Shown: positions 17,510 through 26,667 of the stretch, piece after piece
How the letters are laid out: each line of letters starts with the position of its first letter
Position numbering within the stretch: position 1 is the first letter of the stretch
DNA from: TMED23 sp964643045
GTDB taxonomy: Bacteria > Pseudomonadota > Alphaproteobacteria > Rhodospirillales > UBA2165
Direction of reading: 5' to 3'
DNA: 64,000 nucleotides
Assembly (NCBI GenBank): GCA_964643045.1
Contig: CAZXSC010000002.1
Span: 1 to 64,000 of the forward strand
Made by a program: the position numbers and the translations under genes
The notes under the pieces: model-generated
Told to the model about the DNA's origin: nothing
The model's database searches: none
Seen by the model: the letters and a program-made list of their open reading frames with translations, nothing else

Positions 17510-18070
17510 ATGACCACTCAAACGAATGGATCTTTAGGCTACCTTAACGAGCGGGTCACATTGTGGCTCGCTCGCATAGGTTCGGTTGGCCTAGCTGGCA
17601 TGATGTTCCTGACCTTGTTTGATGTGATTGGCCGTGCTTTAAGCCATTGGGATTGTTGGTTTTGCCATCCCATTGCAGTTTCAGTCGAAGTTACCGAAAT
17701 TATCATGGGTATGATGATTTATCTTGGTATTGGATACACAACCTTTCTTCGTGGACATATACGCGTTGACATACTTGTTATTAACTTATCCCCGAGAATA
17801 CAGGCTGTTTTAGATTTCATCACTGGAATCATCGCTCTCGTTATAACATTGCTGATCAGCTGGCGCTTATGGATTTATGCTCACTCTAGGTTAGTTAATG
17901 GTGATCTGACGCAAATCGGGGAAGTGCCTGTTTGGCCCTATGCCTTTATTATGGCATTTTCAAGCATGTTGATGGTCACGTCATTACTTCTTTACATTTA
18001 TTTAACCGGTCGTATGGCAACAGGAATTGATACTGCTATTGCCCCAGACTCAGGTGCATCAGCGGGATAA
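17510..18070 (+). CDS. dctQ: TRAP transporter small permease (DctQ)
   Basis: 186 residues with four hydrophobic helices, the standard DctQ topology: helix 1 near IGSVGLAGMMFLTLFDVIGR, and the conserved TEIIMGMMIYLGIGYTTFLRGHIRVDI around helix 2. It pairs with the large permease encoded directly downstream. A CWFC pair between helices 1 and 2 is unusual for the family and could form a disulfide on the periplasmic side. It lies between the binding protein (9-base gap) and DctM (10-base gap). Confidence 0.87.
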   Translation: MTTQTNGSLGYLNERVTLWLARIGSVGLAGMMFLTLFDVIGRALSHWDCWFCHPIAVSVEVTEIIMGMMIYLGIGYTTFLRGHIRVDILVINLSPRIQAVLDFITGIIALVITLLISWRLWIYAHSRLVNGDLTQIGEVPVWPYAFIMAFSSMLMVTSLLLYIYLTGRMATGIDTAIAPDSGASAG

Positions 18071-18080
18071 AGTCAGTGCC

Positions 18081-19382
18081 ATGGATCCTATAACACTTTC
18101 AATTCTGATATTTTTACTTTTATTTTTATTGCTCGCGATTGGCCTTCCAATTGGGTTTGCCATGGCTACAACAGGATTTTTGGGAAGCGTGGTGTTAATT
18201 GGTTTTGATGCGGCTCTTAACCTACTCGGTCAAACAGCCTATGAAACACCAATCACATTTAATTTAAGCGTAGTGCCCATGTTTATTCTCATGGGTTATT
18301 TTGCAAGTAATTCTGGTCTAAGCGAGGCCTTATTCCGTGCTTGCAATACCTGGCTCGGGTATCGCCGTGGCGGCTTAGCGCTGGCCACGATTGGAGGCTG
18401 CGGCGCATTTGCCGCAGTTTGTGGCTCGAGCATAGCAACTGCTGCAACAATGACACAAGTAGCGCTACCCGAAATGAAACGCTTCAACTACGATTACAGC
18501 CTTGCAACCGGTTCAATCGCTGCCGGCGGTACGGTAGGTATTCTTATTCCGCCGAGTGTAATTCTAGTGCTTTATGGCATCCTAACCGAAACAAACATCG
18601 GGGAATTATTCATAGCTGGATTTCTTCCGGGGATACTAACAATTATTTTTTTTATGGCAACTGTTGCTATTGTAACTCGAATATTCCCGGATGCTGGCCC
18701 ACGCGGTGAAAAAACAACTTTTGTGCAAAAGATAGTCGCCTTAAAAGATGTCTGGGGAACTGTTGTATTATTCCTTCTCGTCATTGGCGGTATTTACACG
18801 GGCATATTCTCACCAGAAGAAGCCGCCGGCATTGGTGCATCGGGTGCACTTGCTCTAGCCCTATTGGCCAGAACAATGACCTGGTCAATCTTTATCGATT
18901 GCCTAATGAAAACAGTACAAACCTCGGCCATGATCTTTACCATCTTGATTGGTGCCATAGTGTTCAATTATTTTTTGGTATTGAGTAACGTACCGGATGC
19001 AATCGGCGTATGGATCGAATCTCTTCCATTTTCAAGTACGGTGATAATGTTAATTATTTTATTGATATATCTAATTATGGGATGTGCCTTAGATTCACTT
19101 GCTATGATCCTGCTTACTATACCGATCTTTTTTCCTGTAATTGCAAACCTTGGTTTTGACCCCATCTGGTTTGGAATTATTGTCGTAATGGTTGTTGAGC
19201 TTGGATTAATCACGCCCCCGGTTGGCATGAATGTCTTCATCATAAAAGGAATGGCACAGGAGGTCCCCCTCAGCAAAATATATAAAGGCGTCTTGCCGTT
19301 CGTTATTGCTCAAGTGGCTTTAATCGCCCTTATCGTATACTTTCCAGAAATTGCGCTCTACCTACCAAGCAAAATGGGTTGA
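18081..19382 (+). CDS. dctM: TRAP transporter large permease (DctM)
   Basis: 433 residues from the ATG at 18081; an earlier in-frame ATG would overlap dctQ and add a polar tail, so is unlikely. The protein is hydrophobic throughout and has family landmarks: LPIGFAMATTGFLGS near the start, FAAVCGSSIATAATMTQVALPEMKRFNYDYSLA split over helices 3-4, and GGTVGILIPPSVILVLYGILTE. The C-terminal half repeats the pattern with LGLITPPVGMNVFIIKG. It forms the Na+-coupled channel of the DctPQM importer. The gene ends 50 bases from the convergent CoxM gene. Confidence 0.93.
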   Translation: MDPITLSILIFLLLFLLLAIGLPIGFAMATTGFLGSVVLIGFDAALNLLGQTAYETPITFNLSVVPMFILMGYFASNSGLSEALFRACNTWLGYRRGGLALATIGGCGAFAAVCGSSIATAATMTQVALPEMKRFNYDYSLATGSIAAGGTVGILIPPSVILVLYGILTETNIGELFIAGFLPGILTIIFFMATVAIVTRIFPDAGPRGEKTTFVQKIVALKDVWGTVVLFLLVIGGIYTGIFSPEEAAGIGASGALALALLARTMTWSIFIDCLMKTVQTSAMIFTILIGAIVFNYFLVLSNVPDAIGVWIESLPFSSTVIMLIILLIYLIMGCALDSLAMILLTIPIFFPVIANLGFDPIWFGIIVVMVVELGLITPPVGMNVFIIKGMAQEVPLSKIYKGVLPFVIAQVALIALIVYFPEIALYLPSKMG

Positions 19383-19432
19383 GCAAAACAATGAGTTAGG
19401 TCTTTAAGACATGTCCCAATAAATATGACCAA

Positions 19433-20227
19433 TTAAACACAATTTGCAACGGCTCGACGGGCTATTTCCCCAACCAAATGGGCTCTATAGTCCGCTAATG
19501 CATGAATATCTGAGGTCATAATTGTTTGATCGCCAGACATACCCCCAAGAGCCTGAGATTTAAACTCGGAGCTCAGCGCCTCTTCAAAATTAACCTCTCG
19601 ATAGACCCCACTTGATGAAGCTCCCGTGACGGCAACGCGAACACCTCCAAAACCTTTAGACAAAAACACACCAACCAATGCATATTTTGAGGCAGGATTT
19701 GGGAATTTTTCATAGCCGGCTCTTTCAGGTACTGGAAATTTAACAGATGTTATTAATTCCTCACTATCAAGAGCAGTTTCAAATAAGCCCGTAAAGAAAT
19801 CGTCCGCTCTAATTTCTCTCTTATTAGTCGCAATGGTGGCACCAAGTCCCAAGCAAGCCGCAGGATAGTCAGCCGCGGGATCATTGTTTGCTATAGATCC
19901 TCCAATTGTGCCCCTGTTCCGCACTTGCGGATCCCCTATTCTAGAAGCTAGCTGAGACAGTGCAGGAATAGCTTTTTTTATTTTCTTCGAAGTAGCCACC
20001 TCCACATGGCGGGTCATGGCCTCAATTATAACTTCGCGATCATTTACTTGAATTCCATTCAGATCCGCTCCGGACAAATCAATTAAATCAGATGGATCAT
20101 TTAAACCAAGTTTAATTGCTGGGAGTAATGTCATGCCACCTGCAAGTAAATTACCATCACTCGCATTGCTAAGCTTCTTTACGGCATCATCCACTGATGA
20201 GGCCACAGTATAATTAACATCAGACAT
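19433..20227 (-). CDS. CoxM-type FAD-binding subunit of a molybdenum hydroxylase
   Basis: 264 residues from the ATG at 20227, which has AGGAGAGAGA upstream. AGGMTLLPAIKLGL and NRGTIGGSIANNDPAADYP are the two FAD-pyrophosphate motifs of the xanthine-oxidase/CODH medium subunit, and the C-terminal CODH-like domain (about 170-264) is present. It carries electrons from the 2Fe-2S subunit to the acceptor. It is the last gene of an S-L-M operon; CO dehydrogenase operons are usually M-S-L. A 14-base gap separates it from the large subunit. Confidence 0.88.
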   Translation of the reverse strand: MSDVNYTVASSVDDAVKKLSNASDGNLLAGGMTLLPAIKLGLNDPSDLIDLSGADLNGIQVNDREVIIEAMTRHVEVATSKKIKKAIPALSQLASRIGDPQVRNRGTIGGSIANNDPAADYPAACLGLGATIATNKREIRADDFFTGLFETALDSEELITSVKFPVPERAGYEKFPNPASKYALVGVFLSKGFGGVRVAVTGASSSGVYREVNFEEALSSEFKSQALGGMSGDQTIMTSDIHALADYRAHLVGEIARRAVANCV

Positions 20228-20241
20228 AATTCTCTCTCCTA

Positions 20242-22602
20242 TTAAGAAGCGTCTTGGATGACCCGCCACACAACCTGAGGGGTTGCGGGCATAGGAACAT
20301 CGGTCACACCAAGATGTGAAAGCGCGTCAACGATCGCATTGATTACAGCAGGCGGAGCGCCAATGGCACCAACTTCTCCAATACCCTTAACTCCAAGTGG
20401 ATTATGAGTACATTCAGATGACTCTGTGCCCACGACATAGTATGGCAAATCGGCAGCCCTTGGCATGGTATAATCCATGTACGATCCTGTAATCAGCTGT
20501 CCATTTTCATCGTAAGTACAACCTTCCATTAATGCCTGTCCAATACCTTGGGCTAATCCTCCATGAACCTGGCCTTCAACAATCATTGGATTTACTACAG
20601 TGCCAGGATCATCAGCGGCCACAAAGCTCTTAACCTTAACCACGCCGGTGCCAGGATCCACTTCGACTTCACAAACATGGCAACCACCCGGATAGGTAAA
20701 ATTTGTAGGATCGTAAAACGATGTTTCCTCAAGTCCCGGTTCTAATGTTTCTAATGGATAATTATGCGGAACGTAAGCAGCCAATGCTACCTCGCCAAAG
20801 CTTAAAGATTTGTCAGTACCTGAAACTTTGAACGTGCCACTATCAAATTCAATATCCACTTCAGCCGCTTCCAGAATATGAGCTGCTATCTTTCGAGACT
20901 TATCAATTATTTTATCTACCGCATTAACAATTGCCGTTCCTCCAACAGCTAAGGAGCGAGATGCATACGTACCCATCCCAAATGGTATTTGGGATGTATC
21001 ACCATGCACAATATCAATGTCATCTGTATGCATACCCAGCTTCTCTGAAACAAGTTGAGCAAAGGCTGTTTCGTGTCCTTGACCATGTGAATGGCTGCCA
21101 GTGAATACTGTAATACTGCCGGTCGGATGAACTCGAATGTTCGCACATTCATATAATCCGGCACGAGCCCCTAATGCACCAGCAACCGCGGACGGCGCTG
21201 CACCGCAGGCCTCCACATATGTCGAATATCCTATGCCACGCAACTTTCCGTCTTTAGCCGAATCAGCCTTTCTCTTTTCAAATCCCTTGCTGTCACTATT
21301 TTCAAGAGCCGTAGCCAGTGTCGCCTCGTAATTTCCGGAATCATACTCTAATGCCACCGGTGTTTGATAAGGAAATTCATCTGAGGGTATGAAATTTTTC
21401 CTACGGATCTCTACCTGATCAATTCCCATTTCCCTTGCTGCTCGATCCACCAACCTCTCCAATATGTAAGTAGCCTCTGGCCTACCGGCTCCTCGATAAG
21501 CATCCACTGGAACCGTATTGGTAAATACGGCAATAATATTGCTATATATTAAAGGCGTTTTATAGACTCCTGCCATAAGAACAGAATGCATATAAGTGGG
21601 GATGGCTGGAGCAAATGTTGAGAGGTATCCACCCATATTTGCATAAGTTTCTTCACGAAGTCCCAAAAATTTACCCTCCTTATCAAGGGCAAGTTCGGCT
21701 TTGGTCACATGGTCACGACCATGTGCATCAGACATAAAGCTTTCTGAGCGCTCCGCAGTCCACTTAACAGGGCGATTGAGTTGGGCCGCCGCCCAAGTGA
21801 CCATTGCCTCTTCGGCGTAGTGAAAAACTTTTGAACCAAATCCTCCCCCCACATCAGGCGCTACGACGCGTAATTTGTGTTCGGGAATCTGGAGTACAAA
21901 AGCTCCCATCAGCAACCGAATAACATGTGGATTCTGAGTAGTTGTATAAAGGGTATAATCACCCGTTGACGGGTCGAAATCTCCTATTGCTGCCCTTGGT
22001 TCCATTGCATTTGGAATCAACCTGTTGTTGACGATCTCAATACTGGTTACATGGTAAGCTTGATCGAAGACTTTACCAACCTCATCTTTATCGCCAATAG
22101 CCCAATCGTAACAGATGTTATCAGCCGCCTCATCGTGGACTGCAGTTTCACCTTTAATGGCCGATGCCATATCAACCACGGCTGGAAGTTCTTCAAGGTC
22201 AACCTTTATACTGGCTGCTGCAGTTTTTGCCTGTTTCTTTGTCTCCGCTATAACAACAGCGATTGGATCCCCTACATGGCGCACCTTTTCACTTGCAAGA
22301 ATTGGGTGAGAAGGCTCAACCATAGGGTCACCATTTTGAAACGTCAAAGCCCAACCACAAGGTAATCCGCCAATACCTTCCAAATCCTTATTCGTGTAAA
22401 TGGCAACTATGCCTTCTGATTTCAGCGCAGCACTAACGTTTATTTTCTTTATACGCGCATGTGCTACCGAACTCCTAAGAAAATAGGCGTAAGTCTGGTT
22501 TGGGCGGTTAATATCGTCCGTATATTTTCCTCTGCCTGTTAAAAAGCGACGATCTTCTTTTCGAAGTACCGAGGCTCCAATTCCTGTTGTTCCATCTGGC
22601 AT
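20242..22602 (-). CDS. CoxL-type molybdopterin subunit, form II (not CO dehydrogenase proper)
   Basis: 786 residues, full length. It has the hammerhead domain (DRRFLTGRGKYTDDI), GGGFGSKVFHYAEEAM at the cofactor, and GVKGIGEVGAIGAPPAV near the C-terminus with the catalytic glutamate. The active-site loop reads AYRGAGRPEA; true CO dehydrogenases have AYRCSFR, so this is a form II enzyme that probably hydroxylates an aldehyde or N-heterocyclic or aromatic compound. AAGGAG, lying in the last codons of the 2Fe-2S gene, serves as its ribosome site. It works with the subunits on either side. The substrate is unknown; adjacency to TRAP and ring-cleavage genes suggests an aromatic. Confidence 0.9.
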   Translation of the reverse strand: MPDGTTGIGASVLRKEDRRFLTGRGKYTDDINRPNQTYAYFLRSSVAHARIKKINVSAALKSEGIVAIYTNKDLEGIGGLPCGWALTFQNGDPMVEPSHPILASEKVRHVGDPIAVVIAETKKQAKTAAASIKVDLEELPAVVDMASAIKGETAVHDEAADNICYDWAIGDKDEVGKVFDQAYHVTSIEIVNNRLIPNAMEPRAAIGDFDPSTGDYTLYTTTQNPHVIRLLMGAFVLQIPEHKLRVVAPDVGGGFGSKVFHYAEEAMVTWAAAQLNRPVKWTAERSESFMSDAHGRDHVTKAELALDKEGKFLGLREETYANMGGYLSTFAPAIPTYMHSVLMAGVYKTPLIYSNIIAVFTNTVPVDAYRGAGRPEATYILERLVDRAAREMGIDQVEIRRKNFIPSDEFPYQTPVALEYDSGNYEATLATALENSDSKGFEKRKADSAKDGKLRGIGYSTYVEACGAAPSAVAGALGARAGLYECANIRVHPTGSITVFTGSHSHGQGHETAFAQLVSEKLGMHTDDIDIVHGDTSQIPFGMGTYASRSLAVGGTAIVNAVDKIIDKSRKIAAHILEAAEVDIEFDSGTFKVSGTDKSLSFGEVALAAYVPHNYPLETLEPGLEETSFYDPTNFTYPGGCHVCEVEVDPGTGVVKVKSFVAADDPGTVVNPMIVEGQVHGGLAQGIGQALMEGCTYDENGQLITGSYMDYTMPRAADLPYYVVGTESSECTHNPLGVKGIGEVGAIGAPPAVINAIVDALSHLGVTDVPMPATPQVVWRVIQDAS

Positions 22603-22605
22603 ATT

Positions 22606-23073
22606 TTACTCCTTCATTAAGGCCGCTCCAGCTTCAATCGCTTTAACAATGTTATGATAACCTGTACACCGACAGATATTACCCTCAAGACCCTCACGTA
22701 TTTCTAATTCTGAGGGCTTAGGATTATTGTTAACTAAGTCTATCGCACTAATCACCATTCCAGGTGTGCAGAAGCCGCACTGTAAAGCATGATGTTCATG
22801 AAATGCCTTTTGCATGGGATGTAATTCATCACCTTCAGCTAGTCCCTCAACCGTGGTTATCTCAGCATCTTCTGCCTGCACTGCGAGCATGGTACAGCTC
22901 TTAACAGACTTGCCATTCACCATAATGACGCAGGCGCCACACTGACTTGTATCACAGCCAATATGCGTACCAGTTAACCCAATTGTTTCTCTAATAAAAT
23001 CAACGAGAAGGCGGTCCGCTTCAGTTTCAGCCGACACTTTACTCCCGTTCACGGTAAGGGTAACGGTTGTCAT
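22606..23073 (-). CDS. CoxS-type 2Fe-2S subunit of a molybdenum hydroxylase
   Basis: 155 residues from the ATG at 23073, preceded by AGGGAGAG; a longer reading to 23094 is not needed. Both clusters are visible: the plant-type ferredoxin set C40, C45, C48, C60 and the second-domain set C99, C102, C134, C136 (CGFCTPGM and CRCTGYHN). It relays electrons from the molybdenum site to FAD. It is the first gene of the S-L-M operon, with a 3-base gap to the large subunit. Confidence 0.93.
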   Translation of the reverse strand: MTTVTLTVNGSKVSAETEADRLLVDFIRETIGLTGTHIGCDTSQCGACVIMVNGKSVKSCTMLAVQAEDAEITTVEGLAEGDELHPMQKAFHEHHALQCGFCTPGMVISAIDLVNNNPKPSELEIREGLEGNICRCTGYHNIVKAIEAGAALMKE

Positions 23074-23251
23074 ATCTACTCTCCCTGTTTTCAACCAATT
23101 TTTATGAACAATTAAGGTTGATTTTATGAAGGTTCTTTTGAGACGCCACTCTCACGATCTCGATGACAACACAACCAAAATAAAAAATCAAGAGATAAAA
23201 ATCGTAGGAAAAGAGCTGATTTCAAAAAATCCAACCCAAGCAGCTTTTTGA

Positions 23252-23286
23252 ACTGATCAACATATTAAACCGATCAGTGTTATAAT
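23252..23286 (+). promoter_or_regulatory. Inverted-repeat operator overlapping a -10 box, between coxS and the MscS gene
   Basis: ACTGATC (23252-23258) and GATCAGT (23272-23278) form a 7-bp inverted repeat with a 13-base spacer, and TATAAT follows at 23281-23286 with no good -35 hexamer. Each half centres on GATC, as in TetR-type boxes. The layout suggests a regulated plus-strand promoter for the channel gene, about 90 bases before its ATG; it could also act on the divergent cox operon. No cognate regulator gene is visible. Confidence 0.42.
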
Positions 23287-23377
23287 TTCTAACGCGATGC
23301 GTTAACCGGTCTTTCATTGGTTTCTGTCATTCTCCTATCGAATTGCACCTAACCCATGATGGGGAACATGATAAGAA

Positions 23378-24730
23378 ATGCGAAAACTCTTCGACCTTCA
23401 ATATATTGAGACCCAGTTTGTAGCATTTAGGGAATTACTGTTTTCAGAAGTATTCGTGATCAGCAGTCTCAGTCAGTTGATCATCATTGTTGGTGCCTTC
23501 ATGGCTGCCTGGTTAATACGACCCATCATAATTCCCTGGATTACCAGAACCGGTAAAACTATTTCTAATTTTAGCGAATGGAAGGAAGCTGAGTTCTGGG
23601 GCTCTAAATTTGCGGAAGCTGCAACGCTCATTGCCTTACCATTTGTGTGGATACTGCTTCAATGGATCTCGTCACTGGTCGCCGAATATGCTGGATGGCC
23701 TCATCACCTTCTAACGGTAACTGTTAGTCTTATCACAGCCTGGATTATAATTCGCCTAACAGCCACGCTTATACGCGACAAGAGTTGGTCAAAGCTAATT
23801 TCAATTACGGCCTGGACAATTGCCGCCCTGAATATATTGAATTTAATGGATCAAACAGTCGCGTTTCTCGACAGCGTTGCGATGGACCTTGGTGAACTGC
23901 ATATTTCAGCCCTGACCGTCATAAAGGGGATGCTGGCATTAGCTGTGTTGTTATGGCTAGCGCGAATGGCATCTCGCATGCTTGAAAAACGAGTGAGTAA
24001 GCTTCCAAATATGACCCCATCGGTTCAGGTTTTACTTACCAAACTATTTAAAATATTTGTCATCACCATCGCTGTCGTTGCAGCGATGAATAGCGTTGGT
24101 ATTGATTTGACTGGACTAGCAGTTTTCAGTGGTGCGGTCGGAGTAGGTATTGGCTTTGGTATGCAGAAAGTTTTCGCTAATCTAATCAGCGGACTTCTAA
24201 TATTAGCTGATAAATCAATAAAACCTGGTGATGTTATAGAGGTGGCAGGCACTTACGGTTGGGTTAATACCTTAGGTGGACGTTATGCGTCTGTTGTTAC
24301 TCGTGACGGTGTCGAACATCTCATCCCAAATGAAGAACTCATTAATCAGCGAGTTTCTAACTGGACTTTTACTGATTCAGAGGTCCGTATAAAACTAGCT
24401 CTCGGCATTGCCTATGAGAGCAATTTGCCTCATGCAATTGAAACATGCTTAAAAGCTGCTCGCACAGAAGGCCGTATTTTAGCTTCTCCAGAACCAACTT
24501 GCCTTATAACAAACTTCGGGGACAGTTCAATTGATTTGGAACTTCGTATTTGGATCCGCGATCCCCAAAACGGAATTTCGAATATTAAGAGCGCTGTTTA
24601 CATGCGCATTTGGCAATTGTTCAAAGAAGAAGGCATTGAAATACCTTTCCCTCAACGAGTTATTCACACCACTAAAACTGCGAGTGACCCTCAACAAATA
24701 AATTCTACAGCCACTAACGCAGCTGTTTAA
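23378..24730 (+). CDS. Mechanosensitive ion channel, MscS family
   Basis: 450 residues. About five hydrophobic helices precede the MscS core: GLAVFSGAVGVGIGFGMQKVFANLISGLLIL is the pore helix plus the following segment, then KPGDVIEVAGTYGWVNTLGGRYASVVTRDGVEHLIPNEELI is the beta domain, and a cytoplasmic alpha-beta domain follows to about 430. Such channels release solutes on osmotic downshock. It has an extended N-terminal membrane region compared with E. coli MscS (286 residues). It is transcribed alone, with an operator-like repeat upstream. Confidence 0.9.
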   Translation: MRKLFDLQYIETQFVAFRELLFSEVFVISSLSQLIIIVGAFMAAWLIRPIIIPWITRTGKTISNFSEWKEAEFWGSKFAEAATLIALPFVWILLQWISSLVAEYAGWPHHLLTVTVSLITAWIIIRLTATLIRDKSWSKLISITAWTIAALNILNLMDQTVAFLDSVAMDLGELHISALTVIKGMLALAVLLWLARMASRMLEKRVSKLPNMTPSVQVLLTKLFKIFVITIAVVAAMNSVGIDLTGLAVFSGAVGVGIGFGMQKVFANLISGLLILADKSIKPGDVIEVAGTYGWVNTLGGRYASVVTRDGVEHLIPNEELINQRVSNWTFTDSEVRIKLALGIAYESNLPHAIETCLKAARTEGRILASPEPTCLITNFGDSSIDLELRIWIRDPQNGISNIKSAVYMRIWQLFKEEGIEIPFPQRVIHTTKTASDPQQINSTATNAAV

Positions 24731-24771
24731 AAGAATCAAACTTAACCTATGCAAAAAAACGTTTGAGAGTA

Positions 24772-25308
24772 TTACAACCACCACTGCAACACATAATCAT
24801 AAGGACCTTCACGGTTCACCAAATCTACTCTTTGTAACGCAATAAAATATTTTCCGTTAATTTTTCTTAAATAATGTCTATACTTCCCAGTGAAATTGCG
24901 AACCTCGTAGTGTAAATATTCAGCACAATGAAAACGCGACCGGACAATAACATTCCCATTTGGATATTCTTTTTCGATGATAACATTGGAGACGACATGG
25001 CAAAGTCGATTGCTGGGTGCTTGGCTATGTGCTTGAGGGTGCTCATTGCGCTTAATGCGCATCTTCATCATATTCAGATTTTCCCAAAAAATATTCGGAA
25101 CCCCTTGTCCTTCAGTCTGATCTTCCTCAGCAGGCATCCAGTAATGTCCATCATCTGTAAAAAGCGTAAGCCACTGGTCCCATTGTTTTTCATCGAGAAA
25201 CTCGGCCTGTTGATTGAGAAATTTTTCAACAGATAGTTGGGTTTTGATAGTGACATTAGCAATTTTAAAGCGATCGGAATCAGCAAGAATTTTTGTTGGC
25301 TCATCCAT
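24772..25308 (-). CDS. Aromatic-ring-hydroxylating dioxygenase, beta subunit
   Basis: 178 residues, the normal length for the small subunit, a cystatin/NTF2-like fold. VEKFLNQQAEFLDEKQWDQWLTLFTDDGHYWMPA and RLCHVVSNVIIEKEYPNGNVIVRSRFHCAEY match the family core, and the C-terminus with KINGKYFIALQRVDLVN completes the sheet. It packs with the catalytic alpha subunit in an alpha3beta3 oxygenase. Its ATG overlaps the end of the alpha gene by 8 bases, so the two are translationally coupled. Confidence 0.9.
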   Translation of the reverse strand: MDEPTKILADSDRFKIANVTIKTQLSVEKFLNQQAEFLDEKQWDQWLTLFTDDGHYWMPAEEDQTEGQGVPNIFWENLNMMKMRIKRNEHPQAHSQAPSNRLCHVVSNVIIEKEYPNGNVIVRSRFHCAEYLHYEVRNFTGKYRHYLRKINGKYFIALQRVDLVNREGPYDYVLQWWL

Positions 25309-26635
25309 CCTTAACTCCCCCGGAATTTGAAGTCATGTATTTTTCCCATACCTGCATCATATGGCGAAGCGGCAGCTCACTCATCGAGCCTGGCGTAGAC
25401 CTCTTAACATCGCCTTCGACAACATCAAAACCAGCATTCCGGTGAAAACTAACCCAATCACCCCCTTGAGATGCTAGTCCATGCTGGACTTTCCTCCAAT
25501 TAAAGAGATCATCTGCATTAACCATAGTCGATGGGGAATTGACCAAATAATAGTAACCAAGCGAACGCTGGTAAATGGCCTCCGGTGCGCCTTTTAATCT
25601 AAAGTGCCAAATCTCAGTTAATGTACGATCTGGGCTTAACGGACGAATAGCTCTTAATTGTTGCAACGATGGTTGAACCGAAACACAAGGATATACGAGG
25701 AGATGATGTAAATTTACACCAAGAATTTCTTCAGCTCTTTTTTCACCATAAGCCTCATACATCAGCTCAACGTACTCATTAGTATCGGGATCATCGGGGC
25801 GTAATCCCATATATCCCTCCAAGCTACAATGACCTTGTGGATGAGCAACGGTTCCAAATTTTCCCCAGCCATCGATACCAATACGCGCAAAATCTGACAA
25901 GAACCCGTATGCAATTGGTGGATCTTCGCCCGCATTTCTCAAATCTTTCTCAACAGCCATAGCGGCGATACCTGTCGATTCGTGAGTAGCGCCTGGGTGA
26001 GAAGCATCTAATTGATTCTCGAGAAAAATTTTCCAATTCGACTTTTGTATCATGTGGAAACAGTCGCCAACCACTTCCGTCTCTCCACCCGGTGCTAAAT
26101 CAATCAATTGATCAAAAGCAACGGTAGCATTACCCAGATGTTTTTTTAGGCTTGGACCATTTTCTGCCAAAGAGGCGAACCAAAAACCGCGATAATTATC
26201 GCTACGGGCTGCCTTTTGCACCTGAAATTCAGGGGCGTCCATTTTGAGGCCAGTCCCATCATAACCCTCCGAAGCTGGAATTTGGTCGAGCCTGCCGTCC
26301 AAATCAAAAAACCAGGCATGGTAAGAACACCGAATTCGTCGTCCAGCGTTTCCTTTTCGCGCCGTACAGAGTTGAGCCCCACGATGTGGACATCTATTAT
26401 AAAGGATATGAATTTTACCGTTATGATCACGTGTCATCATCATAGGTTGTCGACCAACACGTGCTAAATAATAGTCCCCAGGGTTCTTCACCTGGCTCTC
26501 ATGCCCGATGTAGACCCACAGAGTCTCAAAAATCCGTTCCATCTCGAGTTCAAATAAATCCGAATCTACATACGCTTTGCGATGAGCACGATCACTTTCA
26601 ACCAGTGCGGATATATTTTTGTTTGTCCAATCCAT
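25301..26635 (-). CDS. Rieske non-heme iron oxygenase, alpha subunit
   Basis: 444 residues. The Rieske cluster ligands are C82, H84, C103 and H106 (CPHRG and CSYHAW), and the mononuclear iron site is D210, H213 and H218 within NWKIFLENQLDASHPGATH. A late aspartate in NADDLFNW fits the third iron ligand. Enzymes of this kind add O2 to an aromatic ring to give a cis-diol or hydroxylate it, using a separate reductase. A phthalate-dioxygenase-type reductase lies 30 kb away (55415-56386) and may serve it. It is the second gene of an operon after a ThDP enzyme (33-base gap). Substrate is unpredictable. Confidence 0.93.
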   Translation of the reverse strand: MDWTNKNISALVESDRAHRKAYVDSDLFELEMERIFETLWVYIGHESQVKNPGDYYLARVGRQPMMMTRDHNGKIHILYNRCPHRGAQLCTARKGNAGRRIRCSYHAWFFDLDGRLDQIPASEGYDGTGLKMDAPEFQVQKAARSDNYRGFWFASLAENGPSLKKHLGNATVAFDQLIDLAPGGETEVVGDCFHMIQKSNWKIFLENQLDASHPGATHESTGIAAMAVEKDLRNAGEDPPIAYGFLSDFARIGIDGWGKFGTVAHPQGHCSLEGYMGLRPDDPDTNEYVELMYEAYGEKRAEEILGVNLHHLLVYPCVSVQPSLQQLRAIRPLSPDRTLTEIWHFRLKGAPEAIYQRSLGYYYLVNSPSTMVNADDLFNWRKVQHGLASQGGDWVSFHRNAGFDVVEGDVKRSTPGSMSELPLRHMMQVWEKYMTSNSGGVKDG

Positions 26636-26667
26636 TGTTTATTTACTATCAAAATATAAGTAATCTA

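Noticed and set aside
20242..22602. Carbon-monoxide dehydrogenase large subunit
   Set aside because: The active-site loop is AYRGAGR, not AYRCSFR, so it is a form II hydroxylase.
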